Notes under the pieces: generated by a model
Seen by the model: only the letters and a program-made list of their open reading frames with translations
Databases searched by the model: none
What the model was told of the DNA's origin: nothing
Virus record (IMG/VR): IMGVR_UViG_3300025102_000012
Location: 28,809-92,808 of that record
Origin: a virus
Length of the DNA: 64,000 nucleotides
Reading direction: 5' to 3' (one strand)
Translations under genes and position numbers: made by a program
Part shown: positions 35,314 to 43,363 of the stretch, piece by piece
How positions within the stretch are numbered: the stretch's first letter is position 1
Layout of the letters: each line of letters opens with the position of its first letter

Positions 35314-36839
35314 TCTAACCTCTCCACATCTTCTAAAGTATTAATATCAGCAACGAATTTATCGTCTCTAATTCTTTTACATCTAGGGAATCTAAGTCCT
35401 AAATTATCTTTAGCATCTCTACTAACTAAATCTGCTGATACTTCTAATACAACTATAGGAGATACATAATAGGTTCCATTTGAATAAGTTACTATATTTT
35501 TCCTTAGTGTATTTGTTAGACTTAACAAATCAGCATCGCTAAATCCAGTACCAACGGAACCAACGCCTACAAACCCATTAGGGCTAGAAACAGCAATATC
35601 AAAAGAAGCAAACACATTTGCTTTAGCGCCGTCACCATATCTAGCCTTAGTAATTACTACATCTAATTCAATGCGTGGAGGCTTGTATTTAGCCCACCCT
35701 GCGCTTCTCTTTCCTGCTTCATAGGGTAAACTAATATCTTTGACAATAATGCCCTCAAAACCATCGTTAATCGCTCTATTATAGAATGCTAGAACATCAC
35801 CGCCCTCTTCCATTCTATGTGCTTGGTCGGGTAAGTCTTTCATTTTTACTAGCCTTTCAGAATAAGGTAGATTCATTAATGTTTCAAGTTCATATTTGAG
35901 ACAATCAAATATTACCCATTTAACTTTGACCTTTTCTATTGCTTCTTCGTGGTTTTTAGAGTGAACTCTAGTTCCCATTAGTTTATGTTCAGCAGGAGAA
36001 CCATCTTCCTTTATTGGATATATCTCTCCATCTAGAATACATCTAAGAATAGGATATTGTTGCACTTTCTCTACCACATCTTGGAACTGAGGAGTGACTA
36101 TATTCCCTTTACGATTAAAGATAATTACATTGACTCCTTCTTTGTGTATTTGGTATCTATTACCATCATATTTGTAGTCTACAATCTTATTCTCCGGCCA
36201 TTTATTCATAGGAACATCTTTTGCTAACATTGGCTTTACAAAAGAACCATGCGATAAATTACACGGAGGTTCTTCTTTCATCGAATAGTACCTTGCTACA
36301 TTCTCTACGCTATTGAAATTAAGATGTTTCTTAACATCTGCTAACTTCTTTTTGTAATGTTTAGCAAGAATCTTCTTTACTAGTCCTTCGTTTACACCGT
36401 GTCTAGGTGTTTTTAACCAATAACGAATAAACCATTTTCTTTCCAAAGAAGACATCTTTAGAATAGAAGTTTTGATTAACTCAAATTGAGTAGAATTCAT
36501 TTTGGAAGAATCTAGTTCCAATAACCTAACAATACTATTGAGAGTATATCTCCCTTCATTTTCAGAAGAGTAGTCTAAATAGTAGATTGCATCTCCCAAG
36601 TCATTCATATGGGCGATATACTGCCCTTCTATTTCATCTTCAAATATATCAAAAATGCTTGCTAACCATTTCTTAGCCCTTGCTAAACCAATGTTATTAG
36701 ATTCATAATCCAAAGATAATATCTTTAGAAATAAAGGAGAATCGAACTCCAATAAATCATTTGCTATTTTTGTTACAATTGTAGTCGGTATTCCATTTTC
36801 AGTTGCTTCAAGTAATCTACTCGCTTTCTCCCAAGTCAT
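35310..36839 (-). CDS. lig: ATP-dependent DNA ligase
   Basis: This 509-residue enzyme has the nucleotidyltransferase lysine at K223 in motif I (DYKYDGNRYQIH), motif III (LDGEIYP), motif IV (EGIIVKD) and motif V (WAKYKPP). Residues 1-190 form the helical DNA-binding domain of archaeal LigI, including WFIRYWLKTPRHGVNE. It seals Okazaki fragments. Its length (archaeal ligases are about 560) shows a near-complete enzyme. The start follows GGTGAT and overlaps a small upstream gene. Confidence 0.92.
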   Translation of the reverse strand: MTWEKASRLLEATENGIPTTIVTKIANDLLEFDSPLFLKILSLDYESNNIGLARAKKWLASIFDIFEDEIEGQYIAHMNDLGDAIYYLDYSSENEGRYTLNSIVRLLELDSSKMNSTQFELIKTSILKMSSLERKWFIRYWLKTPRHGVNEGLVKKILAKHYKKKLADVKKHLNFNSVENVARYYSMKEEPPCNLSHGSFVKPMLAKDVPMNKWPENKIVDYKYDGNRYQIHKEGVNVIIFNRKGNIVTPQFQDVVEKVQQYPILRCILDGEIYPIKEDGSPAEHKLMGTRVHSKNHEEAIEKVKVKWVIFDCLKYELETLMNLPYSERLVKMKDLPDQAHRMEEGGDVLAFYNRAINDGFEGIIVKDISLPYEAGKRSAGWAKYKPPRIELDVVITKARYGDGAKANVFASFDIAVSSPNGFVGVGSVGTGFSDADLLSLTNTLRKNIVTYSNGTYYVSPIVVLEVSADLVSRDAKDNLGLRFPRCKRIRDDKFVADINTLEDVERLE

Positions 36840-36966
36840 CTATTATCACCAAATTTTTATTTACATTAATAACCAGTTCTTTTAGAAGGCGGGATATCTC
36901 ACCTTCATTTTTTTCTGAATAAGTCCACATAGCATTTGCTAAGTAAATCCATTCACTCTTCTTCAT
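36817..36966 (-). CDS. Small acidic-helical protein upstream of ligase
   Basis: A 49-residue frame from ATG 36966 (KKSEWIYLANAMWTYSEKNE, then ISRLLKELVINVNKNLVIID) overlaps the ligase start by 23 bases in another frame and the upstream gene by 14 bases. It would be a helical mini-protein. Overlap length makes it less certain than its neighbours. Confidence 0.4.
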   Translation of the reverse strand: MKKSEWIYLANAMWTYSEKNEGEISRLLKELVINVNKNLVIIDDLGESE

Positions 36967-37303
36967 CTACTTCACCATCTAATTTAGATAATAATCGTAA
37001 GAAGTTTTGCATCATCATACTTACAACTTCTATTTCTTCTTCTGCTCCCATCTCTATAAAACGATGTAACAGATGAATTAGTGATGCTTGAGTCATAGCA
37101 GGGGCTAATTTAGCCAAACTACCATTAGAATATATTTCCCAATAACAAACAAAGGTCGCTCTAGGTAGATAACTACTGTTCACTATTTCTGAATGACCGC
37201 TAACAAAATGTTCTAAAGCCGCACCATTTAGTTTCTTTTTCGTTCTTTTACACCATGCTTCAAATTTCTTATCGTTTACTGTTGTTAAATATATTTTATT
37301 CAT
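36953..37303 (-). CDS. Unknown 116-residue protein
   Basis: The N-terminal half is basic (KFEAWCKRTKKKLNGAALEH), the middle mixed (YLPRATFVCYWEIYSNGSLA) and the C-terminus acidic-helical (LRLLSKLDGEVDEEE). It overlaps the histone-fold candidate upstream by 4 bases. No motif identifies it; a nucleic-acid-associated role is possible from its basic start. Confidence 0.55.
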   Translation of the reverse strand: MNKIYLTTVNDKKFEAWCKRTKKKLNGAALEHFVSGHSEIVNSSYLPRATFVCYWEIYSNGSLAKLAPAMTQASLIHLLHRFIEMGAEEEIEVVSMMMQNFLRLLSKLDGEVDEEE

Positions 37304-37581
37304 TCTTCTTCACTCTCCTCTTCAATGGAATCTACAAATTCTCTTATAGCAATATACATCTTATTGTAAGCATTCTCTACATGAACACCCGTTAGTCTAC
37401 TTCCTCTTCCTATTTTTGGATAGGATTTTTCCACAAATAAACAAAACAGTTCTACTATACTATAAGAACACAAAGCCGCTTTTGTTATGGCTTCTTTTGT
37501 CATGCTTCTTCCTTTGTTATTGTTTTTAATAGCCGCATCTCTTAGTGCTATTTCTGCATGTTTCTTTAATATTTTAGTCAT
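37300..37581 (-). CDS. Second histone-fold candidate
   Basis: This 93-residue protein follows the histone-fold topology: first helix (HAEIALRDAAIK), loop, long helix of about 27 residues (EAITKAALCSYSIVELFCLF, continuing VEKSYPKI), loop with S-R-L-T, and a third helix (GVHVENAYNKMYIAIREF). The S-R-[IL]-T loop is shared with the histone-fold protein at 34,557-34,997. The C-terminus is acidic (EEESEEE). It could pair with the other one as a heterodimer. Sequence support is weaker than for the first, so this is tentative. Confidence 0.45.
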   Translation of the reverse strand: MTKILKKHAEIALRDAAIKNNNKGRSMTKEAITKAALCSYSIVELFCLFVEKSYPKIGRGSRLTGVHVENAYNKMYIAIREFVDSIEEESEEE

Positions 37582-37792
37582 CTAACTCCCTCTTTAATAT
37601 ATCTAGAAGTTTCTTTGCTTCTTCTTTGTTTAGTCTTATTCCTTTATATGAGGGTTTACTATTTGCATACCATCTAATATCTACGACTTCAATCATCCTG
37701 TATGTTCCCGTATTAACCAAAACTTCTTGTGTTGCATTTCTAGGTATTCTACCTACAATTTCTAATCCTTTATTTTCGCTCAATTCATCCAC
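37574..37792 (-). CDS. Small protein of unknown function
   Basis: This 72-residue protein (GLEIVGRIPRNATQEVLVNT, then RLNKEEAKKLLDILKRELDD) has a beta-rich start with W-Y and a closing helix (KEEAKKLLDIL), a layout often seen in small DNA- or protein-binding viral factors. It overlaps neighbours on both sides. Confidence 0.55.
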   Translation of the reverse strand: MDELSENKGLEIVGRIPRNATQEVLVNTGTYRMIEVVDIRWYANSKPSYKGIRLNKEEAKKLLDILKRELDD

Positions 37793-38178
37793 CCCTGTTT
37801 AAACTTCTCAAGTTCTTGTCTTGAAGTAAAATATCTTGGAGTATCTAAAGCATCTAAACGATTCACAACCCAACAAGCACCACCAAGAGAGGATATTTGG
37901 ACTATTTCAAACTGGCCATCGTTTATCTCTAAAACTTCTTTTGTTTGTATTTCGGGAGTTAATCCATATTTTTTAGTTATTTCATTAGCAACATCATGAA
38001 TATTATCTACAACATATTTGATAATATGCGCTCTTTGAATAGGTATCTTGGGTGCAACATCTATTTTAATTGAACCTGTCATATTACAAACTACACATTT
38101 GTTGCCTTTACAGATAGGACATTGAATTTGGGCTTTATGAGGAGCCGGTAATGTTACTGTAATTGCTTTCTTTTTCAT
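37780..38178 (-). CDS. Zinc-finger protein
   Basis: This 132-residue protein begins with a basic strand, then carries two closely spaced Cys pairs at 19-32 (CPICKGNKCVVCNMTG), like one repeat of a DnaJ-type zinc domain. The remainder (KIPIQRAHIIKYVVDNIHDV, then SLGGACWVVNRLDALDTPRY) is alpha/beta. It overlaps the downstream and upstream genes by 4-13 bases. Role unknown; probably RNA, DNA or protein binding. Confidence 0.6.
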   Translation of the reverse strand: MKKKAITVTLPAPHKAQIQCPICKGNKCVVCNMTGSIKIDVAPKIPIQRAHIIKYVVDNIHDVANEITKKYGLTPEIQTKEVLEINDGQFEIVQISSLGGACWVVNRLDALDTPRYFTSRQELEKFKQGWMN

Positions 38179-38267
38179 TTTTCTTCACCTTCTAAACATA
38201 CCTTACATTGATTATATCTTCTAGCATAATACTTAGACATATTTCTCCCACAGTTAGGACATTCCAT
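38175..38267 (-). CDS. Zinc-ribbon mini-protein
   Basis: This complete 30-residue frame (MECPNCGRNMSKYYARRYNQ, then CKVCLEGEEK) contains C-x2-C and C-x2-C, a full zinc ribbon. It shares ATGA-type overlaps with both neighbours, which supports translation. Confidence 0.6.
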   Translation of the reverse strand: MECPNCGRNMSKYYARRYNQCKVCLEGEEK

Positions 38268-38923
38268 TAATTATCACTCCAAGTATAGCCAAACTTATCC
38301 ATTAGTTCCGGAGATAAAAAGTATTTCCCCATTGCTCTTTGCTTTCCATGTGTAGGGTCTATTTCTACACGGTGTTTTGTTGAAAGCAAGTATCTCTTTT
38401 CTTCTTCCGTTGAAGCCTCTTTTATTGCTTTGTTCATACTAACATTAAAGATTTCTTTGGCAATGGTAGTGTTAGGCATAATGGATTGTTCGTTATATCC
38501 AAAATCTAATTTGTAGTCTTCGGGATAAACCCACATATGAAACTGATTACAGGTATCAACTAGTTTACTCATAGGAGGAAAAACTTCTACTGCTGTTCTT
38601 TCATGACCACATATTTCATTCTTCATCATCTGCATATCTCTCCAATCGTGAGCATGGTGAGAGTTTCTTAAATTTCTAAAACATAACCATGTAAACTTGT
38701 TATTAGGGAATTGATGAACAGGATTATCCGGATAATATACTTTAACAATATATTCGTTATTCATCCAATATTCATCATATTCCAAATCATCTACATTAAC
38801 TTCGGGAAAGTTTTCTTTTGATAATTCTATCCTAACTAAAGGAGTCCAAGCCTTCTTTTGGGATTTGTTTAGGTGCTTAACTAAATTTGCCCTTCTTTGT
38901 TTCTTAATAGTATTATATTTCAC
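38267..38923 (-). CDS. Conserved-looking viral protein (DUF7694-like)
   Basis: This 218-residue protein contains W-L-C-F-R-N-L, H-H-A-H-D-W-R-D-M-Q-M-M-K-N-E-I-C-G, E-R-T-A-V-E-V-F-P and L-V-D-T-C-N-Q-F-H-M-W-V-Y-P. That combination resembles a small family found in many tailed viruses (DUF7694-like), whose role is unknown. The C-terminus (KQRAMGKYFLSPELMDKFGY) is an extra domain. It overlaps neighbours by one to four bases. Confidence 0.55.
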   Translation of the reverse strand: MKYNTIKKQRRANLVKHLNKSQKKAWTPLVRIELSKENFPEVNVDDLEYDEYWMNNEYIVKVYYPDNPVHQFPNNKFTWLCFRNLRNSHHAHDWRDMQMMKNEICGHERTAVEVFPPMSKLVDTCNQFHMWVYPEDYKLDFGYNEQSIMPNTTIAKEIFNVSMNKAIKEASTEEEKRYLLSTKHRVEIDPTHGKQRAMGKYFLSPELMDKFGYTWSDN

Positions 38924-39138
38924 TTTATGTCCTCCACCAAAGTATAATATTTTTTATGTTCCTGCGTTGCCTTGTATTTCTTAGTGCTACCTGCAACAAA
39001 CATTAAGAAGAACTCACTTTCGGAAAGTTTAATCTTTCTATCAACTAAGTCCACTTTTAGATATACATAATAATCGCTAGAAAATAATTTCTTTTGTATT
39101 CTATATACTGACTTCTTTGTAAAACTTATTTTTACCAT
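38920..39138 (-). CDS. Small beta-rich protein
   Basis: This 72-residue protein (SFTKKSVYRIQKKLFSSDYY, then EFFLMFVAGSTKKYKATQEH) is basic with several strands. It sits 2 bases downstream of the GroEL stop. Function unknown. Confidence 0.5.
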   Translation of the reverse strand: MVKISFTKKSVYRIQKKLFSSDYYVYLKVDLVDRKIKLSESEFFLMFVAGSTKKYKATQEHKKYYTLVEDIK

Positions 39139-39140
39139 AT

Positions 39141-40628
39141 TTATTCCTCCACTAATACTGCTACATCTGTTGAATAGAATAACTGTGCTATTGACATTGC
39201 CGCTAAGAAACTGTTCTTAGTAACTTTAACTGGGTCAAATACTCCGAATAGAGAAAGGTCACAAACTACTCCGGTAAGAGCATTAAAGCCTGTAGGGTAT
39301 TCTGTAAAGGGAATAAATTCAGTATTGCTATTTTCAAATAAAGTCTTATATGGAGCCGACATTGCTGTTTTAAGCCACATAGGAGCCTCTATGGACTTTG
39401 CACACTCCATTAGGGCTAGACCTCCACCAGTTACAATACCTTCCGATAAGGCCGCTCTAGTAGCGTTTAGAGCATCATCTAATCTTTCTTTCTTTTCTAG
39501 CATTTCCATAGAAGAAGAAGCACCAACTCTAATAGTTGCTACTCCGCCTTTTAATCTAGCAATTCTTGATTTAATCCTAGCAGACTCAAAGCCTTCCATT
39601 GTTTTCAATAAGCCTTTCAAAGATTCTATTCTTTCGGAAGTATCTCCTTTAGCACCAATAACTATTGTTCTTTCTTTGTGGACTTCAATCATTTCACAGT
39701 TACCAAAATCAGTTTCCTTGAAAGAAGTAGGTCTATCTTTACTTTCTTCAGTGAAGATAGTTCCACCAACCATAGCCTGTATATCTGCTAACTCATCTAG
39801 TTGTTGGTCGCCAAAATTAGGGGCTAAGCATACAACACACTCAACAGTTTTATTCATGATATTCATTAGTAAATTGTTAAGGGCTGAACCGTCCATTCCT
39901 TTACAAAAGATAACTAGAGGTCTATTAGTGGTAGCAGCATGTTCTAACATAGGAAGTAGGTCTTTGAAGTTTCTAAACTTTAGATTAGACATAAAGATTA
40001 GAGGATTACTAAACATTGCTTTACCATCATCAGTATTAGCCATTAAATGACTGATATATCCTTCAGTAAGTTGCATGCCTTCTCTAACCATTAGTTCAGT
40101 TATATGAGATTTTGATTCTTCAACAGTAACTATTCCTTCTCTACCAACTTTAGATATGGCTTCTCCAATTAATGTTCCCAAAGCCATATCGTTATTTGCG
40201 GCAATGGTGGCTACATCTATTATTTCTTCATCTTTAATATCTAAGGCCAAATCATCTAATCTAGTTATCATCTCTACTTTGAATGATTCAAGAATATGAT
40301 ACACTTCGTGAGTAGTCATAGGTTCTTCTACACCAAACATATGATTACACAATGCTTGAGCAAGAATACAAGCGGTAGTAGTTCCATCACCAGAATTATC
40401 TTGTGCTTTACTTGCTAAGTTTTGAACCATTTGAATGCCCATTTGAACATAGGGGTCATCATGAGATATGTGTTTTGTTATTGTTACACCATCATTTACT
40501 ATAATAGGAGGATTACCTTGTAGAATAACTGTTTTGGCTTGTGGCCCCAAAGTTGGGCTTACCGTATTAGCAACTAAATTAATTCCTTGTAGTAGTTTTT
40601 CTTTTACTTCTTTTCCGTGTATAATCAT
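39141..40628 (-). CDS. groEL: Group I chaperonin (GroEL-like)
   Basis: I chose ATG 40628 behind GGTGGAAG (495 residues; cellular GroEL has about 545). ATP-site motifs are present (N-D-G-V-T-I near 46-51, D-G-T-T-T-A at 81-86), and so is the equatorial signature (LDDALNATRAALSEGIVTGG, then LALMECA). These are group I features, not those of the archaeal thermosome. The C-terminal Gly-Gly-Met repeat is absent. The apical domain is somewhat shortened. It probably folds an abundant viral protein. A GroES-like gene lies two genes upstream in the same operon. Confidence 0.88.
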   Translation of the reverse strand: MIIHGKEVKEKLLQGINLVANTVSPTLGPQAKTVILQGNPPIIVNDGVTITKHISHDDPYVQMGIQMVQNLASKAQDNSGDGTTTACILAQALCNHMFGVEEPMTTHEVYHILESFKVEMITRLDDLALDIKDEEIIDVATIAANNDMALGTLIGEAISKVGREGIVTVEESKSHITELMVREGMQLTEGYISHLMANTDDGKAMFSNPLIFMSNLKFRNFKDLLPMLEHAATTNRPLVIFCKGMDGSALNNLLMNIMNKTVECVVCLAPNFGDQQLDELADIQAMVGGTIFTEESKDRPTSFKETDFGNCEMIEVHKERTIVIGAKGDTSERIESLKGLLKTMEGFESARIKSRIARLKGGVATIRVGASSSMEMLEKKERLDDALNATRAALSEGIVTGGGLALMECAKSIEAPMWLKTAMSAPYKTLFENSNTEFIPFTEYPTGFNALTGVVCDLSLFGVFDPVKVTKNSFLAAMSIAQLFYSTDVAVLVEE

Positions 40629-40840
40629 TCTTCCACCAACCTTGTTTGTATTCCTCTCCACAAATCATAGGCTTGTTTCTTTTCGGGAATCGTAGTCAAT
40701 AATGTTTTTATCATCATTAGTAAAAACTCTAATTCACCAACCAAAAGCCTATCATCTATTTCTTCTCTAAATAAATCTCCATTTTCAGTAACATCAATCA
40801 TTCTTAACAAAATACTTTCATATAATTCTATATCGTTCAT
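40625..40840 (-). CDS. Small helical protein between GroES and GroEL genes
   Basis: This 71-residue acidic helical protein (DIELYESILLRMIDVTENGD, then LEFLLMMIKTLLTTIPEKKQ) overlaps both chaperonin genes by 4 bases. It may be an additional cochaperone or a folding client. No family is recognised. Confidence 0.55.
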   Translation of the reverse strand: MNDIELYESILLRMIDVTENGDLFREEIDDRLLVGELEFLLMMIKTLLTTIPEKKQAYDLWRGIQTRLVEE

Positions 40841-41052
40841 TCTAACACCGCCATTATCTTATCATAAGGAACAAACTTCATTCCGTCGTATTCTTGTATT
40901 GACCTTTCAGTGGAAAATATTACTACTTTACCTTCTAAATCGGGTTCTATTAAACAGGATAATACTCTTCCTACATTGTTTTCTTTCATCATAATCTTTC
41001 CACTACCTTGTATTTCAGGTTCTACAATTACATAATCATTCTTCGCTTTCAT
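40837..41052 (-). CDS. groES: Reduced GroES-like cochaperonin
   Basis: This 71-residue protein follows the GroES strand order in miniature: N-D-Y-V-I-V-E-P at the start, G-K-I-M in place of G-G-I-V, N-N-V-G-R-V-L-S, G-K-V-V-I-F-S, and the ending M-K-F-V-P-Y-D-K-I-M-A-V-L-E. Cellular GroES has about 97 residues; the mobile loop and roof hairpin are shortened. Only four genes' span separates it from GroEL. A lid role like phage T4 gp31 is likely. Short sequence limits certainty. Confidence 0.68.
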   Translation of the reverse strand: MKAKNDYVIVEPEIQGSGKIMMKENNVGRVLSCLIEPDLEGKVVIFSTERSIQEYDGMKFVPYDKIMAVLE

Positions 41053-41209
41053 TATTCTTCACCATACCGCCGTCTAATTCATTTTTTTTATTCAATTCTC
41101 TCTCAAACATTTCTAGAGCAGAATGAATAACCGGAGTTCCATTACCTTCGGCTATTATCTTTTTCATTCTCTTAATCGCCATCAAGTAATCGTGTTTGAA
41201 TACAGTCAC
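41036..41209 (-). CDS. Small helical protein
   Basis: A 57-residue frame starts at GTG 41209, overlapping the JAMM protein stop (GTGA), and overlaps the GroES-like gene by 17 bases. It is helical and basic in its first half (KHDYLMAIKRMKKIIAEGNG). No function is suggested. Confidence 0.5.
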   Translation of the reverse strand: MTVFKHDYLMAIKRMKKIIAEGNGTPVIHSALEMFERELNKKNELDGGMVKNNESEE

Positions 41210-41856
41210 TCTTCTTCACTCTCCGTCTCTTGACCCCAATATTGCATTCTTTCTAATTGACGATTACGATAGATTGCTAATTGTTTTGGTTTGGTTTGTT
41301 GCCACCAACCATAGTGTTCAACCCCACTACCTCCCAAAACAAATGCTTCTGTCATTAGAGGCTTCCATTGAGATACTGTTCTAATATCTACACCACTAAA
41401 ATAGGCGGCACCAAATGGATGAGTATGAGTCCAACATCTAATAGGAAGTTTCATTCCTACAGGAGGCTTCATTCCAAATTCTACATAGCCCGGAGAACCA
41501 GTAGTAACATAACAGTCATTATTTCCATCAATCACTACTTGCACTTCAAGACCCGGTAATATCTCGGTAGAAGCATGCCAAATAGCACCAAAGAATAGTT
41601 CGCTCTTATAGGATGTCATATCTACTGTGTGTCTATTATTCCAATCAACACCAATGCTTTTCAATTCTAACATTGCTTCTTCGACCCAAACATTTAGAAT
41701 ATGTTGTTCAGCCCGTTCTCTAGCCTTTTCTAAAGCCTCAAATTCCTTTTCTGCTTCAGCAATCTGTAAATCTTCAAGGTACTTATCATACCCATCATCA
41801 TCATGATAGCCTCTTTTTTCTTCTTCTCTTAAATTCCAATCACTTGTCTTACTCAT
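41206..41856 (-). CDS. JAMM/MPN+ metalloprotease (deubiquitinase-like)
   Basis: This 216-residue protein contains the JAMM zinc site: a Glu upstream (E86 in SELFFGAIWH), then H144-T-H146-P...S154-x-x-D157 (WTHTHPFGAAYFSGVD). The N-terminal 60 residues are a charged helix (EKEFEALEKARERAEQHILN). JAMM enzymes cleave isopeptide or peptide bonds after the diglycine of ubiquitin-like proteins. An E1-like gene is immediately upstream and a ubiquitin-like gene ending in G-G-Q-Q lies 4.5 kb further upstream in the same block, so a dedicated modification system is likely. Confidence 0.78.
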   Translation of the reverse strand: MSKTSDWNLREEEKRGYHDDDGYDKYLEDLQIAEAEKEFEALEKARERAEQHILNVWVEEAMLELKSIGVDWNNRHTVDMTSYKSELFFGAIWHASTEILPGLEVQVVIDGNNDCYVTTGSPGYVEFGMKPPVGMKLPIRCWTHTHPFGAAYFSGVDIRTVSQWKPLMTEAFVLGGSGVEHYGWWQQTKPKQLAIYRNRQLERMQYWGQETESEEE

Positions 41857-41867
41857 TTCTTTTCACC

Positions 41868-42431
41868 TCACATATTAATTACTTCATAATCCTTAACTGT
41901 CTCATTATCTTGAAACCATCTTTGAATCCATTGTGCGCCCAATCCTGCAATTGCCACTTGCATAAAATGAACTCCTTCTGTTGAACCATCCCATGTTTCT
42001 CCTTGACAACTAAACGAACCATCCTTTCCTGCTAAAAGCGTATCATACATCTTAGGGTCTGCTTTATGCGACACAAGTGCGGCATTCCTACCTTGCGCTC
42101 TCAAATCAAGCCATTTAATATTTGTGTTGTATAAAGTTCTTCTAACTGATAAATTATCTACACAACAAATAACCAAGTCATATCCTTTCATTTGTTTTTC
42201 TGTTAGAATAGGATATTGAGAACCACCCATTACACTACGGTATTTATTACCCATAACCGATGCTTTGTTTTCTCCTACATCATCAGCACTAAAGTTTTGA
42301 TATGGTAAATTTTTATTTTCTACCTTATCAGGGTCTGCTACTGATATGTTATACAATTCTACTTTATCTAAAAGCGGTAACAAGAAACTCCCGATACCAC
42401 CTGCTCCAATTATTAATATTTTTCTTTTCAT
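41868..42431 (-). CDS. E1-like ThiF/MoeB family adenylyltransferase
   Basis: I chose ATG 42431 behind GGGAGGAA (187 residues). The Rossmann motif is G-A-G-G-I-G-S at 9-15. The acidic pair of the second strand is in VADPDKVENKNLPYQNF (D33, D35, N41), K56 follows, and D92-N-x-x-x-R97 closes the nucleotide site. C142 (SFSCQGE) is a candidate catalytic or crossover residue. It is shorter than full ThiF (about 250), lacking much of the C-terminal zinc part. It would adenylate the C-terminus of the ubiquitin-like protein. It lies next to the JAMM gene. Confidence 0.8.
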   Translation of the reverse strand: MKRKILIIGAGGIGSFLLPLLDKVELYNISVADPDKVENKNLPYQNFSADDVGENKASVMGNKYRSVMGGSQYPILTEKQMKGYDLVICCVDNLSVRRTLYNTNIKWLDLRAQGRNAALVSHKADPKMYDTLLAGKDGSFSCQGETWDGSTEGVHFMQVAIAGLGAQWIQRWFQDNETVKDYEVINM

Positions 42432-42433
42432 TT

Positions 42434-42763
42434 TTATTCCTCCCAATATGGGTCTAGTTTGTCATTAGGTAGCATATCCCAACTACCTTTCATAGAATGT
42501 TCAAACGATACATCCTCTACAAAATCAGGATTCTTAAGCAATAACAAGGGCTTGTGCCAATTATCATCCGCTTGCGCTTGTTCTATTACTTTGTTCATCT
42601 GTTCTGCTTTGTCATCGGGTAATTCTACCCAATAAACCATAGCGTGTCTTTGTCTATTTAGTCTCGCTCTCATGGTTATTGTCATTGGAGCATATCCTAC
42701 ACCTTCACATTCCATAAAAGATTCTAAACCGTGAGCATCTGCTATTCCACAATATGTTTTCAT
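42434..42763 (-). CDS. Unknown protein next to E1-like gene
   Basis: This 109-residue protein (MKTYCGIADAHGLESFMECE, then YWVELPDDKAEQMNKVIEQA) ends 3 bases before the E1-like start. It starts with a beta strand followed by C5 and C19. I do not see the H-P-N or active-site Cys pattern of an E2. Its position next to the E1-like gene makes it a candidate partner or substrate. Confidence 0.55.
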   Translation of the reverse strand: MKTYCGIADAHGLESFMECEGVGYAPMTITMRARLNRQRHAMVYWVELPDDKAEQMNKVIEQAQADDNWHKPLLLLKNPDFVEDVSFEHSMKGSWDMLPNDKLDPYWEE

Positions 42764-42764
42764 T

Positions 42765-42923
42765 CTAATCTCTCCTAATTATTCCTTTATCACTTTTGTT
42801 GGGGTCAAAGGTTTCCCCTGTAAATTTTGCTTGTTTTTCCCAACATTCTATATTGCACCAATTCCTACTATTGATAGTAACTGTTGTAAACTTTCTACAT
42901 CTTGGTCGGCTACATCTTCCCAT
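42765..42923 (-). CDS. Zinc-binding mini-protein
   Basis: This 52-residue frame contains two Cys pairs (CSRPRC and WCNIECWEK) in a small zinc fold and a helical tail (GETFDPNKSDKGIIRRD). The first pair has four residues between the Cys. It lies in a gap between larger genes and its start falls right after the preceding gene's end. Confidence 0.55.
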   Translation of the reverse strand: MGRCSRPRCRKFTTVTINSRNWCNIECWEKQAKFTGETFDPNKSDKGIIRRD

Positions 42924-42924
42924 T

Positions 42925-43131
42925 TTATTCACCTCTACTAATTATTTTCTTTTCTATCAATTCAGCGTAGTTATCCATCCAGTTTGCTACAACCTTTATT
43001 GATTCTCTTCGGCCTAAACCGAACTCCTCTCTCAAATATGGAGCAGAACCAAACATATTGGTTACTCCACTTTGCCGTAATTCTTCTAAATACACATAGT
43101 ATTCAATCCATTCTTCATTTATTCCTGTCAT
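42925..43131 (-). CDS. Putative helix-turn-helix protein
   Basis: This 68-residue protein is helical (EEWIEYYVYLEELRQSGVTN, then GLGRRESIKVVANWMDNYAE) with a G-L-G-R-R-E-S-I-K-V-V-A-N-W segment that fits a recognition helix. It overlaps the next HTH-like gene by 4 bases. Confidence 0.5.
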   Translation of the reverse strand: MTGINEEWIEYYVYLEELRQSGVTNMFGSAPYLREEFGLGRRESIKVVANWMDNYAELIEKKIISRGE

Positions 43132-43361
43132 TGTTTATTCCTCCATATTATATTGTTATGTATTTTACAAAATCCTGCTTTTTCATAATGAATTCTAAGA
43201 ATCATTTGTAATTGATTAGGAGATACATGCCCCTTTTTAACTGGTCTACCGTTTGCATTTTTAGCATTAGATAATCTTTCTTTAATTTCTGTTGTTGTCA
43301 ATTCTTCTTTATCTAACATTGACTTTATTTTTAGATGCGCCCATTTATTCTTTTTTGGCAT
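43128..43361 (-). CDS. Putative winged-helix DNA-binding protein
   Basis: This 77-residue basic protein has a helix-turn-helix-like core (LTTTEIKERLSNAKNANGRP, then SPNQLQMILRIHYEKAGFCK) and a strand that could form a wing. It may be an early regulator. Together with its neighbour it forms a pair of small DNA-binding candidates. Confidence 0.55.
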   Translation of the reverse strand: MPKKNKWAHLKIKSMLDKEELTTTEIKERLSNAKNANGRPVKKGHVSPNQLQMILRIHYEKAGFCKIHNNIIWRNKQ

Positions 43362-43363
43362 TA

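Noticed and set aside
36820-36839. The DNA ligase begins MTWEKASRLLE, similar to the late-block peptide
   Set aside because: It lies in the replication block, has the ligase DNA-binding domain directly behind it and lacks the I-L-K part of the motif.
39325-40050. A 241-residue open frame opposite the chaperonin gene
   Set aside because: It is a shadow of a long, well-supported GroEL gene on the other strand, with no ribosome site or recognisable motif.
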